The notes under the pieces are model-generated. The model was given only the letters and a program-made list of their open reading frames with translations, was not told the origin of the DNA and searched no databases. 64,000 nt of DNA. It comes from Paraburkholderia gardini (GTDB lineage: Bacteria; Pseudomonadota; Gammaproteobacteria; Burkholderiales; Burkholderiaceae). The translations under genes were made by a program, and so were the position numbers. The stretch is from NCBI RefSeq assembly GCF_907164575.1, contig NZ_CAJQYY010000026.1, forward strand, positions 1-64,000. The letters run 5' to 3'. Shown here one piece after another: positions 1 through 7,582 of the stretch. Position 1 is the first letter of the stretch, and each line of letters starts with the position of its first letter.

Positions 1-322
1 GCTTCGAGCCGGCTTCGGTCAGAAAGAGGAAACGGTCCTCGCTCACCTCGACGTCGAGCGGCGCGCCTTTTTCCTTCCAGTCGGGAATCAGTTCGGTGAG
101 GGCGCGCGGATCCATCACCGCGCCCGAGAGAATGTGGGCACCGACCTCCGAGCCTTTCTCCAGCACGCACACGCCCAGCTCGACACCGGCTTCCTGCGCA
201 CGCTGCTTCAGGCGGATCGCCGCGGACAGCCCCGCGGGCCCGCCGCCGACGATCACCACGTCGTATTCCATTGATTCGCGCGTGGAAGCAAAATCATCCC
301 TTGCGATTGTCGAGATACTCAC
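1..322 (-). CDS. Electron transfer flavoprotein-ubiquinone oxidoreductase, N-terminal part
   Basis: Only the first 107 codons lie in the window; the gene runs off the left edge. The product carries electrons from ETF, reduced by acyl-CoA dehydrogenases, to the quinone pool at the membrane. The N-terminus shows the FAD-binding run VVIVGGGPAGLSAAIRL, then EKGSEVGAHILSGAVMDPRA, which is characteristic of ETF-QO. I chose the GTG start at 322 because GGAG sits 10 bases upstream and the extra 17 residues, ending RESMEYD, match the usual N-terminus; an internal ATG at 271 is the alternative. The acyl-CoA dehydrogenase at 9343-10476 is a plausible electron source. Confidence 0.9.
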   Translation of the reverse strand, partial: MSISTIARDDFASTRESMEYDVVIVGGGPAGLSAAIRLKQRAQEAGVELGVCVLEKGSEVGAHILSGAVMDPRALTELIPDWKEKGAPLDVEVSEDRFLFLTEAGSK

Positions 323-501
323 AGAACTACGTCTCCATTTTTATAGCGAATACTTCGCGTTTTACGCGCCTCGCGAGCCGCCAGGCGAACCATCGCCGGT
401 AGATAGCCGATAGCGAATTGCGGGTAGTGAGGGGCGTAGTTCAGGCGGCACACCTGGCATGCACGGCGGACGACGACTGCGCGCCGAGCCCAGCACCCCG
501 C

Positions 502-753
502 TTACGAAACGATGCCTTGCACGACATTCATCGTCAGCCGGCGGCCCTGCGGTGGGAAGACGCACCACGAGCCGTCGTCATGGCGAAAGAAGACAATTGA
601 GAGCGTGCCGGATGCGCGCAGCGCTTCCACACGCACGCAACGCCATGGGTTCTGCCGGGAGCGGCTAAACCGCGTCACGCGGGTTTGCAGGGATGACACG
701 GAACCCAACCACTTCTCGATCTGAACGTGTAACGACCTGTCTACGGTACCCAT
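502..753 (-). CDS. Small conserved hypothetical protein (83 aa)
   Basis: I do not know a function. It reads as a genuine gene: the ATG at 753 is preceded by GGGGAAG at good spacing, and the product has a clear amphipathic pattern (LHVQIEKWLG at the start, FFRHDDGSWCVFPPQ near the end). It resembles short conserved Burkholderia proteins from memory. There is no signal peptide or membrane segment. It lies alone between the ETF-QO gene and the transposase scar, on the same strand as both. Confidence 0.6.
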   Translation of the reverse strand: MGTVDRSLHVQIEKWLGSVSSLQTRVTRFSRSRQNPWRCVRVEALRASGTLSIVFFRHDDGSWCVFPPQGRRLTMNVVQGIVS

Positions 754-825
754 TTACTTCCCCATAACCGGCAAAATACGGAATTGCATGCTGTGCCGCG
801 ATGTACTCCGACGGAAGCAACGGTA

Positions 826-880
826 GGGGAGCGCGGCCGCGCTGTCCCCCCCTCACTTTGGGGGGGCACCGCCCGCTCCC
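826..880. repeat. GC-rich imperfect inverted repeat (hairpin)
   Basis: The left arm begins GGGAGCG and ends in a run of C; the right arm begins with a run of G and ends CGCTCCC, with TCACTT in the middle. The arms pair over roughly 20 bases with a few interruptions. It lies just beyond the point where transposase homology stops (about 920), so it may be a REP-like element or part of the mobile-element scar. Confidence 0.5.
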
Positions 881-919
881 CATGCGCCAGGCGCGCACAG
901 GTCAGGGGCAAAGGAGACA

Positions 920-1494
920 TAACGAATACATGCGGACGATCGGCAGTCTCCAGCGCGTTCAGATACCACTGGATGCACTCCTCGATCTGCTTCTGACGCT
1001 TGTCGACCTTACCCTCTGTGAAGTTGCGATCGCGAGTGTTGACTGCCTTGAACTTGCTGTCGTCGATGGCAACAAGCGCTTGCGAGAACAGCTTCAGCTC
1101 AGGGCACAGCATCACGAAGCGGCCACACATGTCACGAATTCCGATGCCGTTGTCACGACGGCAGTCGAGCATCGTCTTGAAGTCCAGCGCCAGTCACCCC
1201 CTGAACCACATCAATTCAACATTGCGTTGGCACTTCCGCTCCAGGCGACGGGTCGATTGACCCGGGTTCAGGGTCGTCGTAGATATAGATATTCAGTAGA
1301 ACTGGTGGATTAGAGGATGGTCGACCTGCAGCCGATGGCATCGTTCCATTGAAGCCAGGTGATGCAAGGTCAAGCTCTTCAACGAACGCCCCGGTGATCC
1401 TGGCCGGATTACTCCCAGCAACGAAGTCATCGAGGCATTCCGGAAGCAGCGTCACCTGCTCCCTAGTTGTTCTCCGTCTGTCGATGTTCTTCAG
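920..1494 (-). pseudogene. IS1182-family transposase remnant (N-terminal third)
   Basis: Read leftwards from about 1494, the translation follows the IS1182 transposase N-terminus: TLLPECLDDFVAGSNPAR, AFVEELDLASPGFNG, GRPSSNPPVLLNIYIY. The frame shifts near 1275 and continues with STRRLER and QRNVELMWF. A stop codon lies in frame at 1194-1196. Then come LDFKTMLDCRRDNG, LVAIDDSKFKAVNTRDRNF and YLNALETADR. Homology ends near 920, before the catalytic core. The frameshift, the stop, the lost 3' two thirds and the missing ATG mean it cannot make an active transposase. Confidence 0.85.
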
Positions 1495-1637
1495 GGATTA
1501 TGCACATGACAGGCGGCGAGGTTTAAGTGGCGAGGACATAAAGGCTGATTGACTGGCCGCGTGGCGATCAACCAGATTTCCACGCGACCATGATGCCCTC
1601 ATTCGGGCTTTGCGCGATCTTACTGCTTCGGCCGTAT

Positions 1638-1930
1638 CCGGTGGATTCTCCCCAGACTTCATCCCGTGCTCGCGCGCGTAGTTCAGATAGAGATGCATCT
1701 GCCCTGCGTCCGCATAGCTGAAGCGACCGACCTTGAGATCGATGATGACGAAGCATTTCAGACGTCGATGGAAAAACACCAGATCGACCCTGAACCACGT
1801 GTCATCGATTCTCAGGCGGCGCTGCCGGCCGACGAACGCGAAGTCGTCGCCGAGTTCCAGCAGGAAATCCGCCAGATGCTGAATCAGCGCCTCCTCAAGA
1901 TCCGACTCCGAGTACTCGTCCTTGATGTCA
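1638..1930 (-). pseudogene. YhcG/DUF1016 PDDEXK-type nuclease remnant
   Basis: The minus strand encodes KDEYSESDLEEALIQHLADF, FAFVGRQRRLRIDDTWF, then FFHRRLKCFVIIDLKVGRF and QMHLYLNYAREHGMKSGENP, the conserved centre of the DUF1016/YhcG nuclease family. The D...(V/I)IDLK motif of the PDDEXK core is still visible. The N-terminal half is absent and the reading degenerates after GENPP, so this is a fragment. It sits next to the IS1182 scar and ends just before the padR promoter. An internal deletion associated with the insertion sequence is my inference. Confidence 0.8.
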
Positions 1931-1977
1931 GTGTTGCCGCAGACTTTGTTGTGCGCCGATATTTCGACAGAATCATC

Positions 1978-2013
1978 TTGACATTATATCTTTCGATATA
2001 TATCTTACGATAT
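1978..2013 (+). promoter_or_regulatory. padR promoter with two tandem palindromic operators
   Basis: A perfect TTGACA lies at 1978-1983. It is followed by two adjacent 14-bp units, ATATCTTTCGATAT (1986-1999) and ATATCTTACGATAT (2000-2013), each an ATATC-N4-GATAT palindrome. They cover the expected -10 region about 17 bases downstream. A repressor bound there would block the promoter, which fits autoregulation by the PadR protein encoded next. Confidence 0.75.
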
Positions 2014-2038
2014 GTTTTACGACAAACGGAGCCCGACC

Positions 2039-2749
2039 ATGCGTCACCACCCTCATCACGATCATTCATCCTGGCACGACCGCCAGGCCTGCGCCGAGCG
2101 CTTTTCGTGGCAATCGCTGCATGCGCTCTGGCATGCGATCGGGCGTCAGCATCACCGGCGCGGCGGCGGCCCGTTCGGGGGTGGGCCGTTCGGCGGCGGC
2201 CCTGGCGGCTTCGGCGGTGAAGGCGATGGCTTTCCGCGCGGCCGTCGCTTCACGTCCGACGACCTGCAGCTGCTTCTGCTCGCGCTGCTCGCAGAACGGC
2301 CGAGCCACGGCTACGAACTCATCCGCGCGCTGGACGCGCGCTCGAATGGCTTTTACTCGCCGAGCCCCGGCATGGTGTATCCGGCGCTTACGTACCTCGA
2401 GGAAGTCGGTCACGTCACCGTCGAAGTCGAAGGCAACCGCAAGCGTTACGCGCTGTCGGAAAGCGGCCAGCAGTACCTCGGAGACAATCGCGAGCGCGTC
2501 GACCTGATGCTCGCGAAGCTCACGCATATCGGACGCAAGATGGATTCGGTGCGCCGCGCGTTTGCCGGCGAGGATCCCGCCGACCCGAGCGAAGGCGGCT
2601 GGGTGCCCGAACTGGTCGTGGCACGGCGCGCGCTGAAAAACGCGCTGGTGCTGCGCACCAGTGCATCGCCCGACGAACAGCGCCGCATCGCCGCGATCCT
2701 CGCGCGCGCCACGGCCGAAATCGAAGGTAAAACCGGCAGCGCGCCTTGA
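2039..2749 (+). CDS. PadR-family transcriptional repressor
   Basis: The winged helix lies at about residues 70-150, with the PadR hallmark LALLAERPSHGYELI and SPGMVYPALTYLEE, followed by a helical dimerisation tail. The first 65 residues are unusual: a His-rich stretch (MRHHPHHDH) and then a Gly/Pro/Phe repeat (GGGPFGGGPF). I chose ATG 2039 because GGAG lies 7 bases upstream; the ATG at 2012 falls inside the operator and lacks a ribosome site. It is the first gene of a likely operon with the siderophore-interacting protein and MFS transporter. Metal or ligand sensing by the His-rich arm is inference only. Confidence 0.88.
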   Translation: MRHHPHHDHSSWHDRQACAERFSWQSLHALWHAIGRQHHRRGGGPFGGGPFGGGPGGFGGEGDGFPRGRRFTSDDLQLLLLALLAERPSHGYELIRALDARSNGFYSPSPGMVYPALTYLEEVGHVTVEVEGNRKRYALSESGQQYLGDNRERVDLMLAKLTHIGRKMDSVRRAFAGEDPADPSEGGWVPELVVARRALKNALVLRTSASPDEQRRIAAILARATAEIEGKTGSAP

Positions 2750-2787
2750 GCGCCGCGCCGGAACCGCATCTAAATGGAAAACCCCTC

Positions 2788-3606
2788 ATGCTGAATACAA
2801 GTGCCGATCTGGCGGTGGTGCGCGTGCGCCATCCGCTGAAATTCCGTCTGCTTCAGGTGTCGCGCGTCGAACCGCTGACGCCGCATCTCGTGCGCATCAC
2901 GCTGACCGGCGCAGACCTGCGTGATTTCATATCGGCGTCGTTCGACGACCACATCAAGGTGTTCTTCCCCGCGCCGGGCGAAGACAAGCCCGTGCTTCCG
3001 GTCGCGGGCCCGGACGGCCCCGTGTTCCCCGAAGGCCAGCCGCGTCCGGTCGCGCGTGACTACACGCCGCGCCGCTTCGATCGCGAAGCGGGCGAGCTTG
3101 TCATCGACTTCGTGATTCACGCGGTCGGGCCGGCTTCGGACTGGGCGCGCACGGCACACGTCGGCCAGTATCTCGGCGTCGGCGGGCCGCGCGGTTCGTT
3201 TGTGATCCCGCAAGGCTTCGACTGGCATCTGCTGATCGGCGACGAAACCGCGTTGCCGGCGATCAGCCGCCGGCTGGAAGAGTTGCCGGCCGGCACACGT
3301 GTCGCGGCCGTGCTGGAAGTGCGCGATCCGTCGGCGCGCATCGAGTTCGCGACGCAGGCCGATCTGTACACCGTGTGGTGCTATCCGGACGATGCGGACG
3401 ATCGCGAAAGCACGCTGCTGGACGCCGTGCGCGAGACGTTCCTGCCGGAAGGCGAAGGCTATGTGTGGGCAGCCGGCGAATCGGCGGCGATCCGCGCGGT
3501 ACGTCAGCACCTCACGACTGAATGTGGCGTCGACCGATCGCGCATCCGTGCAGCCAGTTACTGGAAGCGCGGCGCGGTGGCCGTCCACGAAGCGATCGAT
3601 GACTGA
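2788..3606 (+). CDS. Siderophore-interacting protein (ViuB-type ferric-siderophore reductase)
   Basis: This is a 272-residue cytoplasmic flavoprotein of the SIP family, which reduces ferric siderophores using NAD(P)H so that iron is released. The FAD-binding half contains RDYTPRRF at about residues 90-97, the conserved flavin-contact motif. The C-terminal half has the SIP NAD(P)H domain and ends with ASYWKRG, the family C-terminal signature. ATG 2788 is preceded by GGAAAA; a TTG at 2746 overlapping the padR stop is the alternative start. Placed between a PadR repressor and an MFS gene, it suggests a repressor-controlled iron or siderophore unit. I see no Fur box. Confidence 0.9.
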   Translation: MLNTSADLAVVRVRHPLKFRLLQVSRVEPLTPHLVRITLTGADLRDFISASFDDHIKVFFPAPGEDKPVLPVAGPDGPVFPEGQPRPVARDYTPRRFDREAGELVIDFVIHAVGPASDWARTAHVGQYLGVGGPRGSFVIPQGFDWHLLIGDETALPAISRRLEELPAGTRVAAVLEVRDPSARIEFATQADLYTVWCYPDDADDRESTLLDAVRETFLPEGEGYVWAAGESAAIRAVRQHLTTECGVDRSRIRAASYWKRGAVAVHEAIDD

Positions 3607-3635
3607 CGTTCCACGCCGCGGATCATCCGCGGAAA

Positions 3636-3661
3636 CCGGTGGCGACGCCCGTCGCCACCGG
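3636..3661. promoter_or_regulatory. Intercistronic hairpin between SIP and MFS genes
   Basis: CCGGTGGCGAC and GTCGCCACCGG form a perfect 11-bp stem around GCCC. There is no T run, so it is more likely an mRNA-stability or attenuation element within the operon than a full terminator. Confidence 0.5.
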
Positions 3662-3699
3662 CCATCACAGCGACAAGAACAAGAACCAGGACGTCATCA

Positions 3700-4956
3700 A
3701 TGGATGCTTTAGCTCCAACCCGTGAACGCCGCCTGCTGTGGCTTCTGGCGTTGACCCAGTTCACCATCATCATGGACTTCATGGTGATGATGCCGCTCGG
3801 CCCGCAGATCATGGATGCGTTTGCCATCACACCGGCCGCATTCGCGATTGCCGTATCGGCGTACTCATGGTGCTCCGGGCTTTCCGGGCTGCTTGCCGCG
3901 ACGTATATCGACCGCTTCGACCGGCGCCGTCTGCTGCTGTGGGTCTATGCGCTGTTCGCGCTGTCGAATCTCGCGTGCGCGCTGGCAGGCAGTTTTTCGC
4001 TGCTGCTTTTCGCGCGCGCTTTCGCGGGCCTGACGGGCGGCGTGCTCGGCTCGGTCATCATGGCGATCGTGACGGACGTCATTCCGCCCGCGCGGCGCGG
4101 CGCCGCGACCGGCACCATCATGACCGCGTTCTCGCTCGCCGCGATCGCGGGCGTGCCGGCGGGGGTGATGCTTGGCGCGCACTTCACGTGGGCGGCGCCG
4201 TTCGTGCTGCTGGTCGTGCTGTCGGTCGCGATCTGGCTGGCGTGCGCGCGCGTCGTGCCGTCGCTTTCGGGGCATCTCGAGCGCGGCACACCACCACTGA
4301 AGGAAGTGCTACCCGCGCTCGGCCGCTTGCTGGCGTTGCCGCGGCATCTGAACGCGTTCGCGCTGACCTTCACGATGATGGTTTCGCAGATGATGGTGAT
4401 CCCGTTCATCGCGCCGATGCTGGTCGCGAATCACGGCGTCGAGCCGCAGCGTCTGTCATGGATCTATATGGCGGGCGGCGCGGCGACGTTCTTCACGTCG
4501 CGCGCGATCGGCCGCCTCGCCGACCGTTACGGGCGACGTTATATGTTTCGCGTTCTCGCCCTGCTCTCGGTGCTGCCCGTGATGTTCGTCACGCATCTGC
4601 CGGCGCTGCCGTTCTTCATCGTCGTGCCGTTCTTCGCGATCTTCATGGTCGCGGTATCCGGGCGCATGGTGCCGATGCAGGCGCTGATGACGACCGTTCC
4701 CGCGCCTTCACAACGCGGCGCATTCCTGAGCGCCAACAGCGCGGTGATGGCGCTCGGTACGGGTTGTGGCGCGTGGCTGGGCGGCCTGATGCTGTCGATC
4801 ACGCCCGCGGGTCATATCGAAGGCTACGGCACGAACGGCTGGGCCGCTGTCGCGCTCGTGCTGCTGGCCCTCGCGTGGATCAGCCGCGTGAAGGCCGTCG
4901 ATGAGCAGGTTTCGCCGGTGGTTCTGGAAGACGCCGGCGTGCAGGCGAGCCGGTAG
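3700..4956 (+). CDS. MFS transporter (DHA1-like, 12 TM)
   Basis: The 418 residues contain about twelve hydrophobic segments. The A-motif region YIDRFDRRRLLLW follows TM2, and a long central loop (about residues 185-210) separates the two halves. The second half repeats the A-like motif as GRLADRYGRRYMF. It resembles drug/H+ antiporters of the AraJ/Bcr type. An AGGA site precedes ATG 3700. Its place after the siderophore-interacting protein under one promoter suggests export or import of a siderophore or related compound; the substrate is not readable from the sequence. Confidence 0.85.
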   Translation: MDALAPTRERRLLWLLALTQFTIIMDFMVMMPLGPQIMDAFAITPAAFAIAVSAYSWCSGLSGLLAATYIDRFDRRRLLLWVYALFALSNLACALAGSFSLLLFARAFAGLTGGVLGSVIMAIVTDVIPPARRGAATGTIMTAFSLAAIAGVPAGVMLGAHFTWAAPFVLLVVLSVAIWLACARVVPSLSGHLERGTPPLKEVLPALGRLLALPRHLNAFALTFTMMVSQMMVIPFIAPMLVANHGVEPQRLSWIYMAGGAATFFTSRAIGRLADRYGRRYMFRVLALLSVLPVMFVTHLPALPFFIVVPFFAIFMVAVSGRMVPMQALMTTVPAPSQRGAFLSANSAVMALGTGCGAWLGGLMLSITPAGHIEGYGTNGWAAVALVLLALAWISRVKAVDEQVSPVVLEDAGVQASR

Positions 4957-4958
4957 CC

Positions 4959-4997
4959 GGTCCGGGATGTCTCGCGCAACGCGGTAACGCCCGGACC
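4959..4997. terminator. Possible bidirectional terminator hairpin
   Basis: GGTCCGGG (4959-4966) pairs with CCCGGACC (4990-4997) across a 23-base loop, between the convergent MFS and mmsB genes. No T tract follows on either strand, so support is weak. Confidence 0.3.
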
Positions 4998-5010
4998 AGG
5001 CGGCCGACGA

Positions 5011-5913
5011 TCACCCGGCATCCCCGCCCTTGTCCTTGCGATACAGCTTGATCACCGCGGAGAAGTCCAGCCGGCCCGCGCCCTGCGTGCTCACTGTCTG
5101 ATACAGCTGCTGCGCGAGCGCGCCGAGATAGACGGGCTGGCGGGCGAACTTCGCGGCGTCGGTGGCAAGGCCCAGATCCTTCAGCATCAGATCCGTGCCG
5201 AAGCCGCCGGTATAGCCGCGCGATGAAGGTGCCGTTTCAATCAGGCCCGGAAACGGGTTATAGGTGTCCGAACTCCAGCAGCGCCCCGTCGACGTATTGA
5301 TGATGCCCCCCAGCACCTTCGGATCGATGCCAAGCGCCTCGCCGAGCGACATCGCTTCCGCGACGCCGGCCATCGTGATGCCGAGCACGAGGTTGTTGCA
5401 GATCTTCGCGACCTGCCCCGTACCAGTATCGCCGCAATGCACGATGTTCTTGCCCATAGCGGAAAGCACGGATTTCACGTGCTCGTACGACGCGACGCTG
5501 CCACCCACCATGAACGTCAGCGTGCCCGCCGCCGCGCCGCCGGTTCCGCCCGACACCGGCGCATCGACGAATGTATTGCCGTGTTTCGCGGCGATTTCGG
5601 CGCATGCCTTGACGGTCGCGGGATCGATCGTGCTCGAATCGATGATCGTCACGCCTTTCGGGATGCCCGCGAGCACACCGTCTTCGGCGTTGAGCACGCT
5701 GCGCACGTGGGCCGCGGCCGGCAGCATCGTGACGACACATTCGACGCCGCTCACGGCCGCTTTCGCCGAGTCCGCCGCTTTCGCGCCTGCGTCGACGAGC
5801 GACTGTACCGCCTGCGCGTTCAGGTCGAACACGTTGACGGTATGGCCTGCCTTCAGCAGATTGAGCGCCATCGGCGCGCCCATGTTGCCGAGTCCGATGA
5901 AACCGATTTTCAT
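5011..5913 (-). CDS. mmsB: 3-hydroxyisobutyrate dehydrogenase
   Basis: It oxidises 3-hydroxyisobutyrate to methylmalonate semialdehyde with NAD+ in valine degradation. The 300-residue length is typical. The Rossmann motif GFIGLGNMGAPMA is at the N-terminus, the substrate-binding DAPVSGGTGGA near residue 120, and the catalytic-lysine region GQVAKICNN near 165. An AAC GGAGACAG ribosome site precedes ATG 5913. It lies 36 bases downstream of mmsA on the same strand, so the two are very likely co-transcribed and act in consecutive steps. Confidence 0.95.
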   Translation of the reverse strand: MKIGFIGLGNMGAPMALNLLKAGHTVNVFDLNAQAVQSLVDAGAKAADSAKAAVSGVECVVTMLPAAAHVRSVLNAEDGVLAGIPKGVTIIDSSTIDPATVKACAEIAAKHGNTFVDAPVSGGTGGAAAGTLTFMVGGSVASYEHVKSVLSAMGKNIVHCGDTGTGQVAKICNNLVLGITMAGVAEAMSLGEALGIDPKVLGGIINTSTGRCWSSDTYNPFPGLIETAPSSRGYTGGFGTDLMLKDLGLATDAAKFARQPVYLGALAQQLYQTVSTQGAGRLDFSAVIKLYRKDKGGDAG

Positions 5914-5949
5914 GGTGCTGTCTCCGTTGCGTGCATTCAGGATCGCGGC

Positions 5950-7485
5950 CTAGCGCAGGCTGATCGTCGTGTTGACGCCGTCGTTCACGGTGGCGTCGTC
6001 GAACCAGCGTGCGATGACGGTTTTTGTCTGCGTGTAGAACTGCACGACCTGCTTGCCGTACGGACCGAGATCGCCGAGCTTCGAGCCGCGCGAGCCCGTG
6101 AAGCTGAACGCGGGCACGGGCACCGGAATCGGAATGTTGATGCCGACCTGACCGATATCGATATCGCTCTGGAATTTACGCGCCGCCGCGCCGCTCTGCG
6201 TGAAGAGCCCCACGCCGTTGCCGAACGGATTGCGGTTGACGAGTTCGATCGCCTCATCGAGCGTCGGCACGGTCACGACCGACAGCACCGGTCCGAAGAT
6301 TTCAGTGCGGTAGATTTCCATATCGGTCGTGACGCCGCTGAAGATCGTCGGGCCGATGAAGTTACCTTTCTCGTAGCCCGGCACCTTGATGCCGCGGCCA
6401 TCCAGCGCGAGCGTCGCGCCTTCCTTCAGGCCGGCCTCGATCAACCCGAGAATGCGTTCCTTCGCCGCACGCGAGACCACTGGCCCGATATCCGTGTTTG
6501 CCTCGCTGCCTGCGTTGACCTTCAGCGTCTTCGCTTTTGCGACGAGGTCCGGCAGCCACTGCGCGGACGCGCCGACCAGCACGACCACCGACGTCGCCAT
6601 GCAGCGCTGCCCCGCCGCACCGAAGCCCGCGCCTGCCAGCGCGTTGAGCGTCTGTTCGCGGTTCGCGTCGGGCAACACAACGGCATGATTCTTCGCGCCC
6701 ATCATGGACTGCACGCGCTTGCCATGTTCGCTGCCGAGGCGATAAACGTGGGTACCGACAGCCGTCGAGCCGACGAACGAAATCGCCTTGACGAGTTCAT
6801 GCGTACACAGTGCATCGACGACTTCCTTGCCGCCGTGCACGACGTTCAGCACGCCCTTCGGCACGCCGGCTTCGATCGCGAGTTCGACGAGTTCCATCGT
6901 CGACATCGGATCCTGTTCCGAAGGCTTCAGCACGAACGTATTGCCGCAGACGATCGCCATCGGGAACATCCACAGCGGAATCATCGCCGGGAAGTTGAAC
7001 GGCGTGATGCCCACGCACACGCCGAGCGGTTGACGCAGCGTATACGTATCGACGCTACCCGCGACGTTCTCCGCGAATTCACCCTGCTGCAGGGTGCCGA
7101 TCGAACATGCATGCTCGACGACTTCGAGCCCGCGAAAGATATCGCCTTCCGCATCGGGAAGCGTCTTGCCCTGCTCCGCGCTCAGCGTCTTCGCAATGCG
7201 CGGCATATGCTCGCGAATCAGCGCCTGATACTTCAGCATGATGCGCATGCGGGCGCCGATCGGCGTGTTCTTCCACGTCTTGAACGCGTCGTGCGCGGCA
7301 CGGATCGCAGCGTCGACTTCGCTGACCGTGGCAAACGGCACGCGTGCGAGCACGTCCTGCGTCGCCGGATTGACGATGTCGCGCCATTCAGTGGATTTCG
7401 ATTCGACGAATTCGCCGTTAATCAGCAGTTTGACGGTCGCGACGCCGGACGCCTTGCTGGCGAGGGTCGATGGATGTGCACTCAT
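5950..7485 (-). CDS. mmsA: Methylmalonate-semialdehyde dehydrogenase (CoA-acylating)
   Basis: This aldehyde dehydrogenase family member converts methylmalonate semialdehyde plus CoA to propionyl-CoA and CO2. The 511 residues include the VGITPFNFPAMIPLWMFP block, the NAD-binding SFVGSTAVG, and the catalytic cysteine in GAAGQRCMA (about residue 290). IYRTEIFGPVLSV near the C-terminus is also conserved. I start at ATG 7485 because AGGAG is correctly spaced; the reading frame stays open further upstream without coding character. It is followed closely by mmsB and preceded, with a 97-base gap, by an acyl-CoA synthetase gene on the same strand. Confidence 0.95.
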   Translation of the reverse strand: MSAHPSTLASKASGVATVKLLINGEFVESKSTEWRDIVNPATQDVLARVPFATVSEVDAAIRAAHDAFKTWKNTPIGARMRIMLKYQALIREHMPRIAKTLSAEQGKTLPDAEGDIFRGLEVVEHACSIGTLQQGEFAENVAGSVDTYTLRQPLGVCVGITPFNFPAMIPLWMFPMAIVCGNTFVLKPSEQDPMSTMELVELAIEAGVPKGVLNVVHGGKEVVDALCTHELVKAISFVGSTAVGTHVYRLGSEHGKRVQSMMGAKNHAVVLPDANREQTLNALAGAGFGAAGQRCMATSVVVLVGASAQWLPDLVAKAKTLKVNAGSEANTDIGPVVSRAAKERILGLIEAGLKEGATLALDGRGIKVPGYEKGNFIGPTIFSGVTTDMEIYRTEIFGPVLSVVTVPTLDEAIELVNRNPFGNGVGLFTQSGAAARKFQSDIDIGQVGINIPIPVPVPAFSFTGSRGSKLGDLGPYGKQVVQFYTQTKTVIARWFDDATVNDGVNTTISLR

Positions 7486-7582
7486 CTGGATTCTCCTTTG
7501 CGTTTGGCCGCTCGCGCAGCCGCACATCAATGCAAACAATGAAAGACGGCAATCAGGCCGTACAACGCGTAAAACGTATCGT

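Noticed and set aside
801..1313. Plus-strand frame of 170 codons across the transposase scar
   Set aside because: It is the complement of recognisable IS1182 transposase sequence read on the minus strand.
5437..7542. A 701-codon open frame on the plus strand
   Set aside because: It lies antisense to mmsB and mmsA, is Arg/His-rich, and follows from high-GC codon bias; the minus-strand genes match known families fully.
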